From positions 22,362,866-22,426,865 of the forward strand of contig JALGQZ010000008.1 in the NCBI GenBank assembly GCA_023105745.1: a stretch of DNA of 64,000 nt, in the 5' to 3' direction. The DNA comes from Austropuccinia psidii. Taxonomy: Eukaryota > Basidiomycota > Pucciniomycetes > Pucciniales > Sphaerophragmiaceae. Under the pieces are notes generated by a model. That model was not told the origin of the DNA. It worked only from the letters and a program-made list of their open reading frames with translations, and made no database searches. The translations under genes were made by a program, and so were the position numbers. Every line of letters begins with the position of its first letter. Within the stretch, counting starts at the first letter, position 1. Shown here one piece after another: positions 25,061-37,520 of this stretch.

Positions 25061-25714
25061 CATGAAAAAACTGATGGGATTTTAAGAGAAATAACATATT
25101 GAAAATAACTCAAAATCAGTTTTATTCATGTTTTTGGAACTTAAAATTACTGTATTCTTACATACATTTTTGTTATGCCCATAGTGGATATTAGTCTTTG
25201 AAGCCTTAATTACTATTTTTGATTTAAAATTAGCTAAGGGGGACAAAATAAATTTAAGAATAGCCACCCCTAAAGCTTGAACTCATTTCTGATAACTAAA
25301 TAATTATTCAATTTAGATATTTTGGGAAACTTCTTACCAAGGCTGCCTCCCATTAAATGATGCAAAAATACAAAATGAGTTGGTATTTGGACATGAAACG
25401 GAGGTAAAGAGAGCCTCTGACTCCTGTAAAAATTCCTATTCTTGATTATTTTCCATAAAAAAATGCCAAAAAATTATTAATCAAAAAGATTCTTGGACTC
25501 TTATTTCTGAATTAAGCCCATGGAAACCAGCTGTTATTATGCTATCAGCCTGCACCATTTCAAAATGAGTTAAGACTTGCAAGATTGATTTAAAATACAA
25601 TTAGCAAAGAATAAATGTTTATGTTTTAGGATAGATAAAAAAAGTGGTTATATTTAATTAATATCAAAAATAATTATTACTGAATGATTTCAATTGAAAG
25701 TTATACTTAAATTC
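25061..25714. other. AT-rich spacer between LTR relics
   Basis: No gene or landmark recognised. It may be the diverged remainder of LTR subfamily X. Confidence 0.35.
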
Positions 25715-27438
25715 TGTGAGACTTAGAGGTATTTTCATATACCCAAAGGACCAAAAAATTAAACATAAGTTATAATTGAAAATGATTTTTTGTTTTGTTT
25801 TTGAAAACAAAATTCATAATAAAATTAAAAAAAAAATTAAAAAATATTTTTACTTAAAATAAAATGGAACAAAAATAAATTTTTAACAAGAATATTAAAA
25901 AGAAAATAATTTTTGGAAAAAAATTTGATAAGAATTATTTTAACTGTTTCCCCAAAAAATAAGAATATAAAAAGTACTTAACCATTGGATTTCTCATAAA
26001 ATCTCAGGTGGGTTCAACTCTGAGTGAAATTTATGTAACTAAACTCTAAAAAAGCTTAAATCAAGTTTCCAGAATTTTCTGTATAAAAATATGAAAATAC
26101 TCAAAAATTTTATTCAATTAAGGCACATGTGTTTTTAACCAATTATTTTTGTGTTAAACTTGAGGTGTGGTGTGTGGTTTAGAAGTTATGAGGAATTGAA
26201 GTATATTCAATTGAGATGTTAAAATTTAAGTATTTATTGCATAAGTGAATTTTAATTCACATATGACAAATTAAGAATTACAGTTGTGTAATATAATTTC
26301 TCATTTGAATTACATGTGTAAAGATTCAAATATAATTCATGATAAGGAATTAAAGAAGAAATAAATTGGAAAGATTAAATCTTTGAGGGGAAAGGGATCT
26401 TGGCTCAAAGGGTTCCAGACTTCCCCAAATTTCTTTGTGAAAGTAATGGGATGTCAAAATACATGAAAACATTTAACACTTTTGGCCTGGTATTGAATCA
26501 CAGGGTCTGTGACTCAATAAATTTTGTAGTTTCAATACCAGCCAGGGGAGTTATAAATGTTCCTAAGAGGTTAAGAAAACCCTTAAGTTAAAAAAATCTC
26601 ACATTTAAATTTTCAACTTTTTTGAAGGGTCCTCACACACATTAGAATGTGTTTTGGAGGCTCACAAGAAATTAGTACTGTAGTAATGGCTAAACTAAGC
26701 CCTTTTTTTTGGTCCAAACCAGGGCTCAATGATGCCATTATTGGCTTTTCCATTGAAAATGTGGTTCTCACAAATTCTCAGAAGGAATTTTACTTTTGGA
26801 GGAACAAAATTGGTTGCTATAAAAGAACATCTTCTTTTCCTGATCTTTTCTCTTCATTTCAAATTTTTTCCCTTTTCTAATAAGCTTAAAAATTGTTGAG
26901 AAAAGAAATATAAAGCTCTAACCATAATCTTTAAGTCATTTTCAGCCTTCAAAGCTTGTATAAATAATTATGATCACATTTTGTGACTCTTTATAATCAT
27001 TTTTACCCTTGAACCACCCCAAAAATGAATTAAAGCATATTTTAGCACTGTTAGCTTTGTCACATTGTTGAGAAATTCCCTCTGGTAACTTTTGAGAATG
27101 TTTTATCTCTAATACTCACTCTGGATACTTCTTTAATATTAATTTTCTGCAGCTCTTTGCTAAATTATTTTCTCTTGACATTTCTCTTGAAGAGATGTAT
27201 TTTGTAGCCATAAATGTCTCTTGTAAGGTATTTTTGCATAAATTTAAATTTTTTGTAAAACAATAACTCATTAGAAAATCATTCTTGTATACTAATGAAT
27301 TTAAAAAAATGATTTTGGGAGTGCTTTTCTTATAAAAATTGTGAAATCACTATTTTTTCTTAATTTTTCCCTCATACAAATTTTGAATACAGAAGAAGTA
27401 CTTGATTTGTCATCAAAGTTTCATATCCAGATGTTAAA
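25715..27438 (+). mobile_element. Decayed but full-length 5' LTR of a chromovirus, plus orientation
   Basis: Starts TGTGAGACTTAGAGGTATTT and ends CATATCCAGATGTTAAA, matching the sense ends of the element-2 LTR (TGTGAGCC... to ...CATATCCACATCTTACA). Length is 1,724 bp against 1,789-1,794 bp. The dyad (26492-26518) and other inner blocks are collinear. Immediately downstream, TTTGGGGGCTCAGCCATGAT matches the candidate primer-binding site of element 2 with one change, which confirms the boundary and the orientation. Confidence 0.8.
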
Positions 27439-27458
27439 TTTGGGGGCTCAGCCATGAT
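27439..27458 (+). promoter_or_regulatory. Candidate primer-binding site next to the LTR
   Basis: TTTGGGGGCTCAGCCATGAT directly follows the LTR. Two T residues precede TGG, the usual first bases of a site that pairs with the CCA end of a tRNA. The same sequence with one difference flanks the 5' LTR of element 2. I cannot name the tRNA. Confidence 0.55.
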
Positions 27459-27941
27459 ATTTTACTTTTGAAAGTATATTTTTCCTTTTTCAAATGATTT
27501 GTTATATTGAAAAACTTAAAAATCAAGAAAAATACTTATAATTTCAAAAAATTCATCAAAAATATTCTTTTTTCATATTGTAAGTGAGGGTTTTACTTTT
27601 CATTTCCATTTGAAAGAATTCTAATTTTCACTTAAAATTTTGCTTTATTGATTATTTTAGTTTTTGACACCGTGGGAAGACAAGAAGATCTTGAAAAAGC
27701 TTCAAGGGTAACTAACCTTATCCCTTCCAGTAATTTAAATTTTGAACATAATAGAACAGTCATTATAACACATAATAATCAAATATAACCAGATTCCTTG
27801 TAATTAATCAGCTTGGACATCAGTAATAAGCTTCAAAAATCTAAGAATTTGACAAATAGTAACTATTTTATTTGAAGCTCCTATTATTGAGATTTTTGGA
27901 TAATAATTATGCCTTAAAATAGATCAGAATATAGCTATAGC

Positions 27942-28330
27942 CTCAAAGAAAGCCTCCACAAAGGTTATATATGTGATTATGTCAGAATTAAATTAATTAA
28001 AGAAGGACAAGGATCAGTAATTAAACAAAAAACTGACAAATTGTTCCATCCTGAAGTTAATAAAACTGGTTTTCCTTCAAATAGAGATTGAATGACCACA
28101 AGAAGTCTCAGTGGAAATTTAAAAAAGCCATAAGTAATAAAAAATTCAATTCAACAAAAAGAGTATCTTATTCTAGAAGGTCTTTGGAAAAAATGCACAA
28201 GATCTTACATGACTGTCAGAAAGTTTCTGGGTCAAACAAGCACTTTGAAGTAACTAAATGGGTGGAATTTATTGATGGAAATGAAGAATATGATGGTTCT
28301 TATGTCAGAATATAGGGAAAAAATCACACA
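27942..28330 (+). pseudogene. Gag relic of the element-2 chromovirus family
   Basis: At DNA level this aligns with the gag start of element 2 (minus strand, about 47630-47900): TGTGATTATGTCAGAA against TGATTATGGCAGAAGCC, then GAAGGACAAGG, then ACAAGAAG...CTCAGTGGA. At protein level the end reads SLEKMHKILHDCQKVSG and EVTKWVEFIDGNEEYD, which correspond to VEKLHEFLPDCEKIPG and SMASIDGKEEHD in element 2. It is frameshifted and lies 0.5 kb after its LTR, the expected place for gag. No intact protein can be made from it. Confidence 0.65.
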
Positions 28331-28439
28331 GCCACCCAAAAAAAGTTCCAAAACCTACTACAGCTACCAGAGTCAGAAATTAAAATGTGATAATGCAGCC
28401 AAAAGCTCAGAAAAAGGGAAAAGGTAAGGAAAAACTTAC

Positions 28440-29060
28440 CAAAACATACCTTCAGGGTGAGTCTATTTACTAGCTCAAAAACAGTAAATACAAACTAATA
28501 ATATGACTGTGACATGGTAAATTTATTAAAATAATAGTTAAAAGGTTCTACTGTTTATAACACTGGTGATCAGTATACTGAGATACTTGGTTGAGCTCAT
28601 CCCATATCAATCTACTGTAAAGATCACTAAGATTGCCAATATGCATGATCATATCAATTGTATTTTAAGAGTAATACTTCCATAAGGCAGTTTTACTATG
28701 TAAGAATACCAGTTGATTGATATTGAAGAATGTTTCTAGTAATAAAAGGTCTGATTGTATCCCTTTTGGGGACTTTGTGAGGCTTCTGAGCTATTTAAAT
28801 GCCTTAAGAGTGAAAAAGATTACAATTGAGGCTGGATTGTGGTTCTGTACCATCAATTCTGACATGAGTATAGTCATAATTGTGGTTTTGGGACCACAAA
28901 TAATCATTATGGATCAATACAGAGTGAAAGCACTCTCCAAAGGCCACATCATCAGTGTTATTATGATTACACAGATTTTTGGATTGCTAATATAAGTCAT
29001 CCTAGGCCAGCTTGAAATTTAAAATACCACTATTACAAGTCTTCAACAACTACTGGAGGG
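28440..29060 (+). repeat. Dispersed repeat Y, copy 1
   Basis: About 600 bp collinear with 33815-34440. Shared blocks in order are AGGGTGAGTCTAT, ATATGACTGTGACATGG, ACACTGGTGATCAGTA, TTTTAAGAGTAATACTT, and GTGGTTTTGGGACCACA (GTGGTTTTGAAACCACA in copy 2). Both copies are on the same strand. I see no coding capacity. It probably comes from an unidentified transposon. Confidence 0.55.
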
Positions 29061-31678
29061 AACAGGTTTGGTACAGACTAGTATTGGTCAAAAAACTTTC
29101 AAAAAGGATATTTAAGTGAATAATTGAGAAAGACAGAATTCAAGAGGAAATAAATGAAGGGATTCATATTATTTCCAGCTTGGTATGCCTTTACTAAAAA
29201 AATGAAGGAACAACAAGTTCATAAAAGCTACAAACAGGATTGAACAAATGAATCTTGTACATGTGGAAATCTGGGAGAGGAAAACTTCCTTTTCCATAAG
29301 ATACTATTCTTATTAAAACAAATAAGGAATGAAAAAGCTATTAAGAATGTAAAATCCTACTGGGAATGAAAATTAATTTTCACTTATGATTTAAAACCTT
29401 TATTTTTGGGTACCAGACCAATTATGTGGGTTATTAATGCAAACACTCGGAGGAGGATATCCAATGGTATAATCTTCAATTATTCAGGATCACTAGATTA
29501 AAGCTACCATAGTAATTTCATGCAAAGTATTATGAAATGAAAACCTGTTATTTTGCCCTCTCATCTAACCTCCACAGCTTTTGTTCAAGACAAATAAAGT
29601 GAAGTAATTTTTGGAAGGGCTAACTTAAGACTAACCAAATATACCACCCAAAGCCCCATATAAATTACAGATGAAAATCTCAAAGGGTTTCTCTTAAGCC
29701 AAGAAAGGTACTATCTTTCAAAAATTCAAAATTAATGTTAGCCTGTAGAGTATCTCCCTACTTTTGAGCCTATCACTAAAACACAGAGCACAGGTATTAC
29801 ACCTAAAATATCATAAAATATGGTACTTAATAAAAAGAGTGGAGAACAGATCTATTTCCTTTATTGAAATAAATGAAGAAATACTGGTGTCATATATATC
29901 AAACCAAGAGCTTTATAAATACATACTGTACATGTGACCATATGAAAAAGGGGATATTCCCCTTTTAAAAATTATCCTTCCTATTTCAAGCAAATAAGAA
30001 TAAACTATGTTATTGGGGTTTCATAATACTTAATCTTTACCTATTAGCTAAATTCTCTATATTGAAATACAGAATAATCCTGTAGTTTTTTTGACTTAAG
30101 CTCTCCAAAGAAGCTATGCAATGGTACTAGCTTAAAAGGTTTATTAACACTGAATCACAAGTCACAATGCCATTATTATCTCAATGAATAAAAAGAATTA
30201 TTCTATTTTCCACCTTTAATCTGAATTATACAGCTTTGATAAAAAATACAAAAATTGGAATATTTTCTGGAAGGTATGCTGCAGGGATATATAAAAGTAT
30301 ATGCCTTTGCCATGTATCCCCAACAGTTCAAAGTTTATTAACACTTTTCTCTTAAAGAAAGAAAAGTAATACCCTTCATGAAGTCAAAGCTAGTTTTACA
30401 GTGAATATTTGTCATAATTGATAAATAATTGGTCAGATATTTACCCATTGTGAAGAGCCAACTTGTGGCTACAATTCAAGTGACCATTGAGCCTTTTTTT
30501 CTTGAAAAATACCAAATTTATCATTGATTTAAGATTATAATCCCCCAAGGGCTATTGTGGGATAATAATCCATACAGTTGAAGTGAAATTTTTGAAATCT
30601 TTGAAAAGGTTTTCTATCATTTTACTACTGATAACTTGGACCATGCAGTTTCACTCCTGCCTGTAATTGGTGGTTTTGTGAAGTACTTCCCAACATATGT
30701 GAAATATGAGGTTTCAAAGGTATCCAAATGATGTTTAAGCTTTGATTAGTAATATATTGACAAATAAGAGGCCCCAAGGGATGTAGTTTACAGTTTTTGA
30801 CAAACAAGAGGCACCATAACAGTCTGGGATCGTCTTTCCAAAAGTTTCTTCATCATGTATGGGGTAGAAGTGTAAACCTATGGTTCCCAAATCAAATTTC
30901 AGCAGAATTAAAGCTTTTATTGAGACTTTGGGGTCTCAAGTGAGCCAAAGGGTTAAACAGATCCACTATGTGGTCATTAATAAAGGTGGATAAGCTCCAA
31001 AAACCCTGGACTAGGGTAAAAAGAGGTTTTCACATGACCAAATTAAGAAATTATATTGCTTTTGTTTAAAATCATTATGTATTAAAGCTGTTAAGAACAG
31101 AAGTCCTCTTAGAATCAACCAGATATTACTCTATTCTCAATTTTCCTTTGATTAAATCAGTGAGAAAACATAAATTGAGAGAATCTGGGGCTTTGAATAC
31201 ACACATTAACACTATATAATCATAGTAGAGAAACTTTAAAGTACTAGTTTCATGTCACACTCAGAATTATTAGTTTTTATCACTATATCATGGAGTCAGC
31301 CTGAAACTACCTATAACAACATGGGTTAGAGGTTTTACCATCTTGTCAATCTCAGTTAAGGATAAAATTTGAAAAATTTTGAGATCTGTATCCTTCAAAC
31401 TTCCCAAGCTGGTAGGCCTTCTAGGGTCTAATCCCACATAAATCTGTACAGGTCCATCCTGTAGAATAATTAGAAATATAATTGACTCATGATGTGTAGA
31501 GCTTTCACAAAGTATAATTATGCTTCAATAACTCATAGAATGATAATCAGAGGCCTCCAGATAAGTCCTGTAAGATTCCTGGCATGGAAAAAGGCATGAA
31601 AATATCTTCATTGTCTCTAGAAAAGATTTTCAGCCTGTATGTCACTCCCTTCAAAATTTGGATCTGTAAAAAGGTGCA
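29061..31678. other. Unassigned repeat-like region
   Basis: Less AT-rich than the gene spacers and studded with stops in all frames. It sits where the pol region of the chromovirus that begins at 25715 would lie, but I could not find reverse transcriptase or integrase motifs. Probably decayed transposon sequence. Confidence 0.35.
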
Positions 31679-32000
31679 TGTGAGCCTTGATATATTTTTG
31701 ACATACTAAAGGAGGCCATAAATAACCTTAAAAGACCTTTTTTAGTATCAAAAACCATAAGTTGTGTGTATATCCAAGATTAAGGGGTTATTTGAGGAAA
31801 AAAAATGAATAAACGTTTCTGAATTAGTAAATCCATAAATGCAAGACAAGATGTGGACTTTGCATAAAAAGAGGCACCTTGGTTAACTCCATAAGGTGCA
31901 TAAGAGAAAATTAAATTCATGAGGTGTTAACATGGACAATATGATAACAACTCATCATTAATAGTACATGAAAGATTTGTGTAAACATTTATTTTTCCGA
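31679..32000 (+). mobile_element. LTR-start fragment, subfamily X, copy 2
   Basis: Begins TGTGAGCCTTGATATATTTT and follows the order of the copy at 24734: CATACTAAAGGAGGCCATAAAT, then CATAAGGTGCATAAGAG, then 'CTCATCATTAATAG'. It is cut off shortly before the MULE-associated sequence that starts at about 32100. Confidence 0.5.
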
Positions 32001-32099
32001 TTTCTGTTCCAAAATAATGGAATAATGGAAATTCCTGTATAACATATACACTAATATTAGTGCATCCATATTAACAACACTTGCAATCAAGTTATTTTT

Positions 32100-32639
32100 A
32101 GGGATTATATAAAAACATTTAAGCCTTTACAAGTTTTAGCCATAAATTGGTAAAAGCACATAAGGGGTGCCCTGGGCCCATTTTGAATTGAGATAAAAAA
32201 GAAAAAATCTTTATTGGGAAAAAACATTCTGAAACACCCCACAAAAATATTTTTTGCCCATAATCCCTCACCCATTTGTTTAACACTTTTTTTCACATCC
32301 CCCCAAAAAAGGACAAAACATCCAAAAAATCTATATTATCCCCCCAAAAGAGGCTTTTTTTGAAAAACCACACTACAAACAAAATTTTCCAAAGCTTTCC
32401 ACACTCTTCTCCTTGTTTTTCCCCAAAGACTGCATTTCCCTTCAAAGCAGCCTGCCACCAAGCATATAGAATTCCACTCTTTTACATTCCCCAATATATT
32501 AATCTCACATTTCAACCAATTTGTCTCACCTTTACCCACTTTGTTTGAATTTTCACACCTTTTATACCCTCTTTTTCATATGTTGAAAGGTTCTTTCCTC
32601 ATTCTAAATCCCCAAATTTACCCTATCCCTTAAATATAT
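32100..32639 (+). mobile_element. Probable 5' end region of a Mutator-like element
   Basis: Lies directly upstream of the MULE transposase relic. GGTAAAAGCACATAAGG at about 32149 matches the subterminal motif of the foldback element at 4980-6209. The rest is C-rich on the + strand with no conserved coding frame. The left boundary and target duplication were not found. Confidence 0.35.
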
Positions 32640-33660
32640 AGAATTCTTTCACTAAATAATGCTTCGGCCCCACTGAAGGTGAGTTTCAGAACCTTGAGCT
32701 TCTTTGGAAGAATGTGCATAATTTTTCCAGGGCATAGGGGTATTCTGTGTCAACCTTGAGGCCAAATATGTCCAACAAAAATATTGAAATAGGTGATTAA
32801 AGATGTGAGAGCACAAATTCCTAAAAGCACTCCACCAAAACAGTCACTTAAAGAAATCTTTACTGTCCATTTAGACTTTATGAAAGAAAATATGCCAAGT
32901 GTACCACTTTGACTCTTAAGGTCAAAAATCCTGAACAAAGCAATGATGCCACTGAAAATATCATAGCACATCTTTCTTTCAGAAAATTCAATGAGCAATA
33001 GACATCCCAAATTTCTCAGATGTATAAATCACTGCTCAGTCCAAGGCAGATTAAGGTGCAATTATTCAGTAAGAGGGAGTCTGACAGGCCTTTAATCTTT
33101 CAAGACAACAACAACCAAGTCATGAAAATCAAGAAAGGAAAACTGAAAGCAGGAAGGTCCATTGGTGCTCTTATTAGAACCCTCAAGGGAGAATTTTTTT
33201 CTTTCCTCTGAAAGGGATACTGAGGAACACATTACCTCCCTGTTTTCCACTCACCCCCTTTTCATAAAAATACTTCATAGCTTTTCTCGTGTAATTTCTA
33301 TGGATTGTAGTTATAAAACAAATACATACAAAGCTCCCTTTTTTGATATTGCTGGATTAAGCTCAACAAATAAGACCTTTCCTAGGGATTCTTGTTTGAT
33401 GAAGAATGAAACTGAATCATCACATACTTGGGAATTGAATTAGTACATAGAAAAAGTTCTCAACAACACCAATATTGTTCCCCTCCAGTTATTGTTATTT
33501 ACAGGGATTTGTCCTTGGAAAATTCTCTTAAGAAGCTCTTCCCAGCCTCAAAAGTCATGTTCTGAATTTGGAATGTCAATAAAGATATATATTCCCAATG
33601 TATTAGGAAAATTTGTCATGGAACTGATTTTGTAGAACGTTTATGTGCCTTTTGAATGAA
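32640..33660 (+). pseudogene. Mutator-like (MULE) transposase, N-terminal half, broken
   Basis: The + strand, read across several frames, carries in order: TEGEFQNLELLWKNV; a zinc-binding DNA-recognition region with LYCPFRLYERKYAK; IIAHLSFRKFNEQ; SSERDTEEHITSLF; and the DDE-core sequences VISMDCSYKTNTYKAP (first catalytic Asp) and PPVIVIYRDLSLENSLKKLF followed by IWNVNKDI. In MULE transposases the second catalytic Asp lies in a TDRELAL-type motif and is followed by CxWH; here these read YRDLSL and IWN, so both are damaged. Stops and at least three frameshifts break the gene. It ends at FVERL near 33660. The missing C-terminal part is found, on the same strand, from 62365. Confidence 0.7.
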
Positions 33661-33814
33661 TTAACTTACTTTTACCTTTCACTTTTATACTTTTTATTGT
33701 GTTTATTAATGACTTTGGGATTCATTTCTCAGGTTATGTATTAATCAACTGAAAAGTATTTCAAAGATAACTGGAAGAAGCTTCAAAAGAAAGTCAAAAA
33801 TCCCAAAGTGTTGA
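33661..33814. other. Short unassigned piece after the MULE relic
   Basis: AT-rich, with no conserved protein. It may be the eroded continuation of the MULE transposase. Confidence 0.3.
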
Positions 33815-34440
33815 TATCAGGCTGAGTCTATCATGAGGTGATAATAATAGTATATACAGCCTTAACTATGACTTTGACATGGATAATAGGCATAAGAAAA
33901 GTTTTAGAGATGGATTATAATGGCTTTACTATGAGAAAATACTGGTGGTGAGCACTGTTAAAAGCCCTGGAGGCAGCTTTACCAATTGGGTTATTATAAT
34001 AAATTCTACAATAATTAAGTATCTGATTATACCTGATTATTTTCCAAGAGTATAACTGTTTTTGAAAGCTGAACTACATAGGAATTCAAGAGAAGCATAG
34101 GAATTTCTCTTTTGGGCAGAGAAAGGCCCCTTTTTATCCTCAAAATTGGTGAAAAGGTCCTCTAGACCTGTTCAAGTAGGAAGAGTGAATATTTTTCACT
34201 TCCAAGACCTGGCTTGGGCTTCTTACCACAGCCTTTTAGCCTGTATTGGTCTCAGATGTGGTTTTGAAACCACATCTTCACAGTCTTTACCAATACAGCG
34301 TTAAAGTTTTGATTTGGGGACCACACAGCCCTCTTCTGACTTGTATGACATGTAGAGTGCTGTACATATCTCTATGGAGATCCCATATTAGTAAAAAAAT
34401 GAGGTATTGGAGGATAAACAAGCTTCTTTGTAAATTTGAA
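33815..34440 (+). repeat. Dispersed repeat Y, copy 2
   Basis: Collinear with 28440-29060 (landmarks given there). This copy interrupts or follows the MULE relic, whereas copy 1 follows a chromovirus gag relic. The different surroundings indicate that Y is itself a mobile or previously mobile unit. Confidence 0.55.
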
Positions 34441-34663
34441 ACCTCATATTCAAGGATATGGGAGAGTATCCCACAGTAAAGGTGTATTGGACCAGCTGTG
34501 TGATTTTAACCTTAAAACTGCCATACATTTGTAACTTTTCAAGATATTGATCTCAAAGTTGTCTCATTGTGTAGCCCTTGATGGGGTCCAAGCAATTTTC
34601 TGCTATTTGGTATGGATGGAATCAAAAATGGCAAAGGTATATAATTCTTAATTTCCATTATTC

Positions 34664-36156
34664 TGTAACAACCACTAGTCAGGGGTAAGAGTATTCATAC
34701 TTACACCCACTCAAACACCTCACACCAGCAAGTTCACTGTGTGTATAAGCATTCAGCTTCAGCAATCTTACTTGCTGAAACATGCATACAGTCTGGTTCA
34801 TCAATACAGCCTGTCAACTTCTGTACAGGTTGGAATTACCCAATACAGTTTGGATACACCATACTGAAACTGTATGATCACTAAATACCACCACACCTCT
34901 TGTACAGATTCTGTAAAGCCATACAGGACCTGTATTTGTCAGACTCAATTAAATCATCAATTATTCTCATGAAAATTCTCTGTCTGGATCAGGGCTGGTG
35001 ATTTTCACATATACCATCCCCTCTTTCTACCCCCTGGAGACTTTTCCCCAGTTAATTAATTTAGTTTATTTATTATTTTATAAATATTCTTATCCTTATT
35101 TTTGGGTATTGTAATTATTTAATTTTAAGTTACTCTTTGAATTTTCTTTCTTCACCTGTGCAGTATGAATTGGGTGGCCATATCCTTATTAACCCTTCTC
35201 TTTCCATTCTGACTGGGTGAGACAGTGGACTTAGAATTTTTTGTGGTTGGCTCTTTTATTTCTTACTCTTATTATTTTTTTTGCCTCCCTTTTTTTCTTG
35301 CTTAGTAGTTTCGTCTTATTACACTCTTAAGTGTGTTTTCAATTTACCATATCTTGAGCCCTCCATAAGTAAGTCCCAGTTTACTGAGTGCCAGGCCCTT
35401 TTCACTGAGAAGAGCCCCTGTGACATTAAATTAATTAACTCATATTTTCTTCTTAATTTTCATTCATTCAAATTCATTTCTCTCATTCTTAAAATTACGA
35501 CTCTTTTATGATCTTATGATTCTTCATGATTATGATTTTTCTCATCAATTTTCATCTCATTCATTTCATTCAAATGAAAATTAATTTTTTCTCATTTATT
35601 AATTATTTCTGACCATCTCAATTTAATTCTTAATGTTCTATCAAATCATATTTTCCTTTTGTTTGCTTATTAAGTTCTTATTAGGATTTTTTTGATTGGT
35701 TAACTGATTGGTTGATTGTTTGGGATTTATTTGGGTTATTGATTCAAAAAATCAGGATTCTGTTTGGATTGGGTTAACTGACTGATTTGAATTCCTCAAG
35801 AAACTGATTATCCTAAAGAATTGATTTGATTATTGATTGACTTTATTCATCAAGATATTGAACTGATTCATGAAGATATTAATTTATTGATTGCTTACTC
35901 AAGAAATTGATTTTAATTAAAGACATTGATTGATTATTGATCATTTAATTATTCAAGATTTATTGATATTTGATTTTAATTGACTTTTGATATTGACTGA
36001 ATTGATTGATTGATTGAATGAATTTGATTTCACCTCAAGCCTTTTGATTACTTCCTCATTATTCATCAAGAATTTCATTGATATTGATTTGGCCAAGCTT
36101 TTAATTACTTATTTTCAAGTAACATCAAGTTATTTTCTTATTATTTCATAATTACA
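34664..36156 (+). repeat. 5' LTR of element 1
   Basis: Starts TGTAACAACC and ends AATTACA, so the tips form TGTAA...TTACA inverted ends. About 1.49 kb. It ends 117 bp before the gag start. The inner part 35700-36060 is rich in irregular TTGATTGATT repeats. The sequence after it, GTTCAGCATAGCCCCCAGCC, does not start with TGG, so a normal tRNA primer site is not evident. With no second copy in the window, the boundaries rest on the tips and on position only. Confidence 0.6.
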
Positions 36157-36272
36157 GTTCAGCATAGCCCCCAGCCAAGAATACAAGATGTCAAAGACAT
36201 CAAGCTGGTCTTACTCCCACAGCAAGGGTTCCTCTTGATTGCACACCATCAGTTTATCAACTGAGTGAAAAT

Positions 36273-37506
36273 TTGGACAGAGGACCACCAATGGAAGGAG
36301 CAGCACCCTCAAGAAGAGGAGGTGTGAAGTCAAGAAGATCAAAATCATTCTATGGCTTGTTTGGTGGTTATCCAAGAATTTCTCAAGGGCCTAGAAGTAG
36401 ATTGGGTGAAGCTGAAGATGAAGAGGGGGAGGAGTCTGTGGAAGAGGAGGAGTCTGAGGAAACTGAAGTTGCAGATGCCTTGGCAGGTGCCCCTGAGGCT
36501 TCTGAAGCTGAAAATCTAGCCCATTCTAATAAACCTCTTAGCTCAAGCTGAACCAAATTTCCTCAAGATGATGGAGCAGATTTCTCAATTCATGGGGAAA
36601 CTCACTAAAGCAATTTCTCACAGTGACACTTCCAAAGCCCCTGCATTCAAGAATCCATGAATGAAGGCACCTGATTCTCTTTCTGGTACTAAAGCCCATA
36701 AATTGAGAGGATTTATCCAATCTTGTCAATTGATTTGCCATAATGATCCAGCAAATTTCTTCTCTGACAGGAAGAAAGCTCTTTACTTAACTTTTTTTCT
36801 CACTGGTAGAGCTGGCAAATGGATCAAACCCTAACTTTCAAATATTCCCAATGAAGATCCTTCCTACCTCCCCAATAATTGGCAGTTATTTGAAACCCAA
36901 TTATTCACTCTGTTTGGTGACCCCAATGAAGTCAGGAAAACTGAACAAGAGTTGGGCAATTTGAGGATGAACGAAGGTGGTCATGTTTCCTCATACATTG
37001 CTGATTTCAGAAGTTTAATGTCAATAATTGGAGAATGGGGAGAAAGGGCTTAAATTAATGTGTATAGAAGAGGATTGGCATCAAGATTATTAGATCAGTT
37101 GGCTTCTCACCCTGGAGATTTTGAAACTCTTCAAGAACTCATGGATGTCACCTTGGAAGCAGATACCAGGTACCATGAGAGGCAGAAGGAAAAGGGTGGC
37201 AATAAAGAAAAGAAGCCCCCTGTCATTGGATCCAATCCCTCAAGGCCTCCTCAAGGCTCTTTTTCAAAAAGGCCTCACCATAAGAAGAATAAGAAGGGAA
37301 AGCAATTTCAATCTTCAAAGGAAAGGCCTGATGCTGCTCTCCTCAATAAGGACAATAATTTAAATTGTTCAGAAAAGGAGAGGAGGATTAAAGAAGGATT
37401 ATTTAATTCTTGTGGTGGAAAACACACAATTGAAAAATGCTTCAAGAGACCCCAGAACAAGCCTGGATCATCAAGAGGCTTCCCTAGCAAGCAGGGAAAA
37501 TCCTGA
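36273..37506 (+). pseudogene. Element 1 gag, broken
   Basis: A basic, Gly/Arg-rich start (MDRGPPMEGAAPSRRGG) and an acidic Glu-rich stretch lead into a retrotransposon capsid domain with HKLRGFIQSCQ, RAGKWI, NNWQLFETQLFTLFGDP and YIADFRSLMS. A frameshift occurs near 36545, and in-frame stops near 36658, 36832 and 37051. The C-terminal knuckle reads LFNSCGGKHTIEKC: a CCHC-type finger whose first cysteine is lost. The product would coat genomic RNA in virus-like particles, but this copy cannot make it. Confidence 0.75.
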
Positions 37507-37520
37507 GTGGGGATCTTGAT

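Noticed and set aside
30625..30807. Minus-strand 60-codon frame
   Set aside because: Lies in decayed repeat sequence with no recognisable domain.
32276..32548. Opposing 90- and 67-codon frames
   Set aside because: Composition comes from a C-rich strand in the MULE 5' region; no conservation with transposase.
36538..36741. Minus-strand frame across element 1 gag, and similar antisense frames over pol
   Set aside because: Antisense shadows of retrotransposon coding sequence.
36600..37060. Signs of repeat-induced point mutation (C-to-T) in element 1
   Set aside because: The stops I examined fit a mixture of changes, not only C-to-T or G-to-A, and frameshifts are frequent; I cannot support RIP without a computed transition bias.
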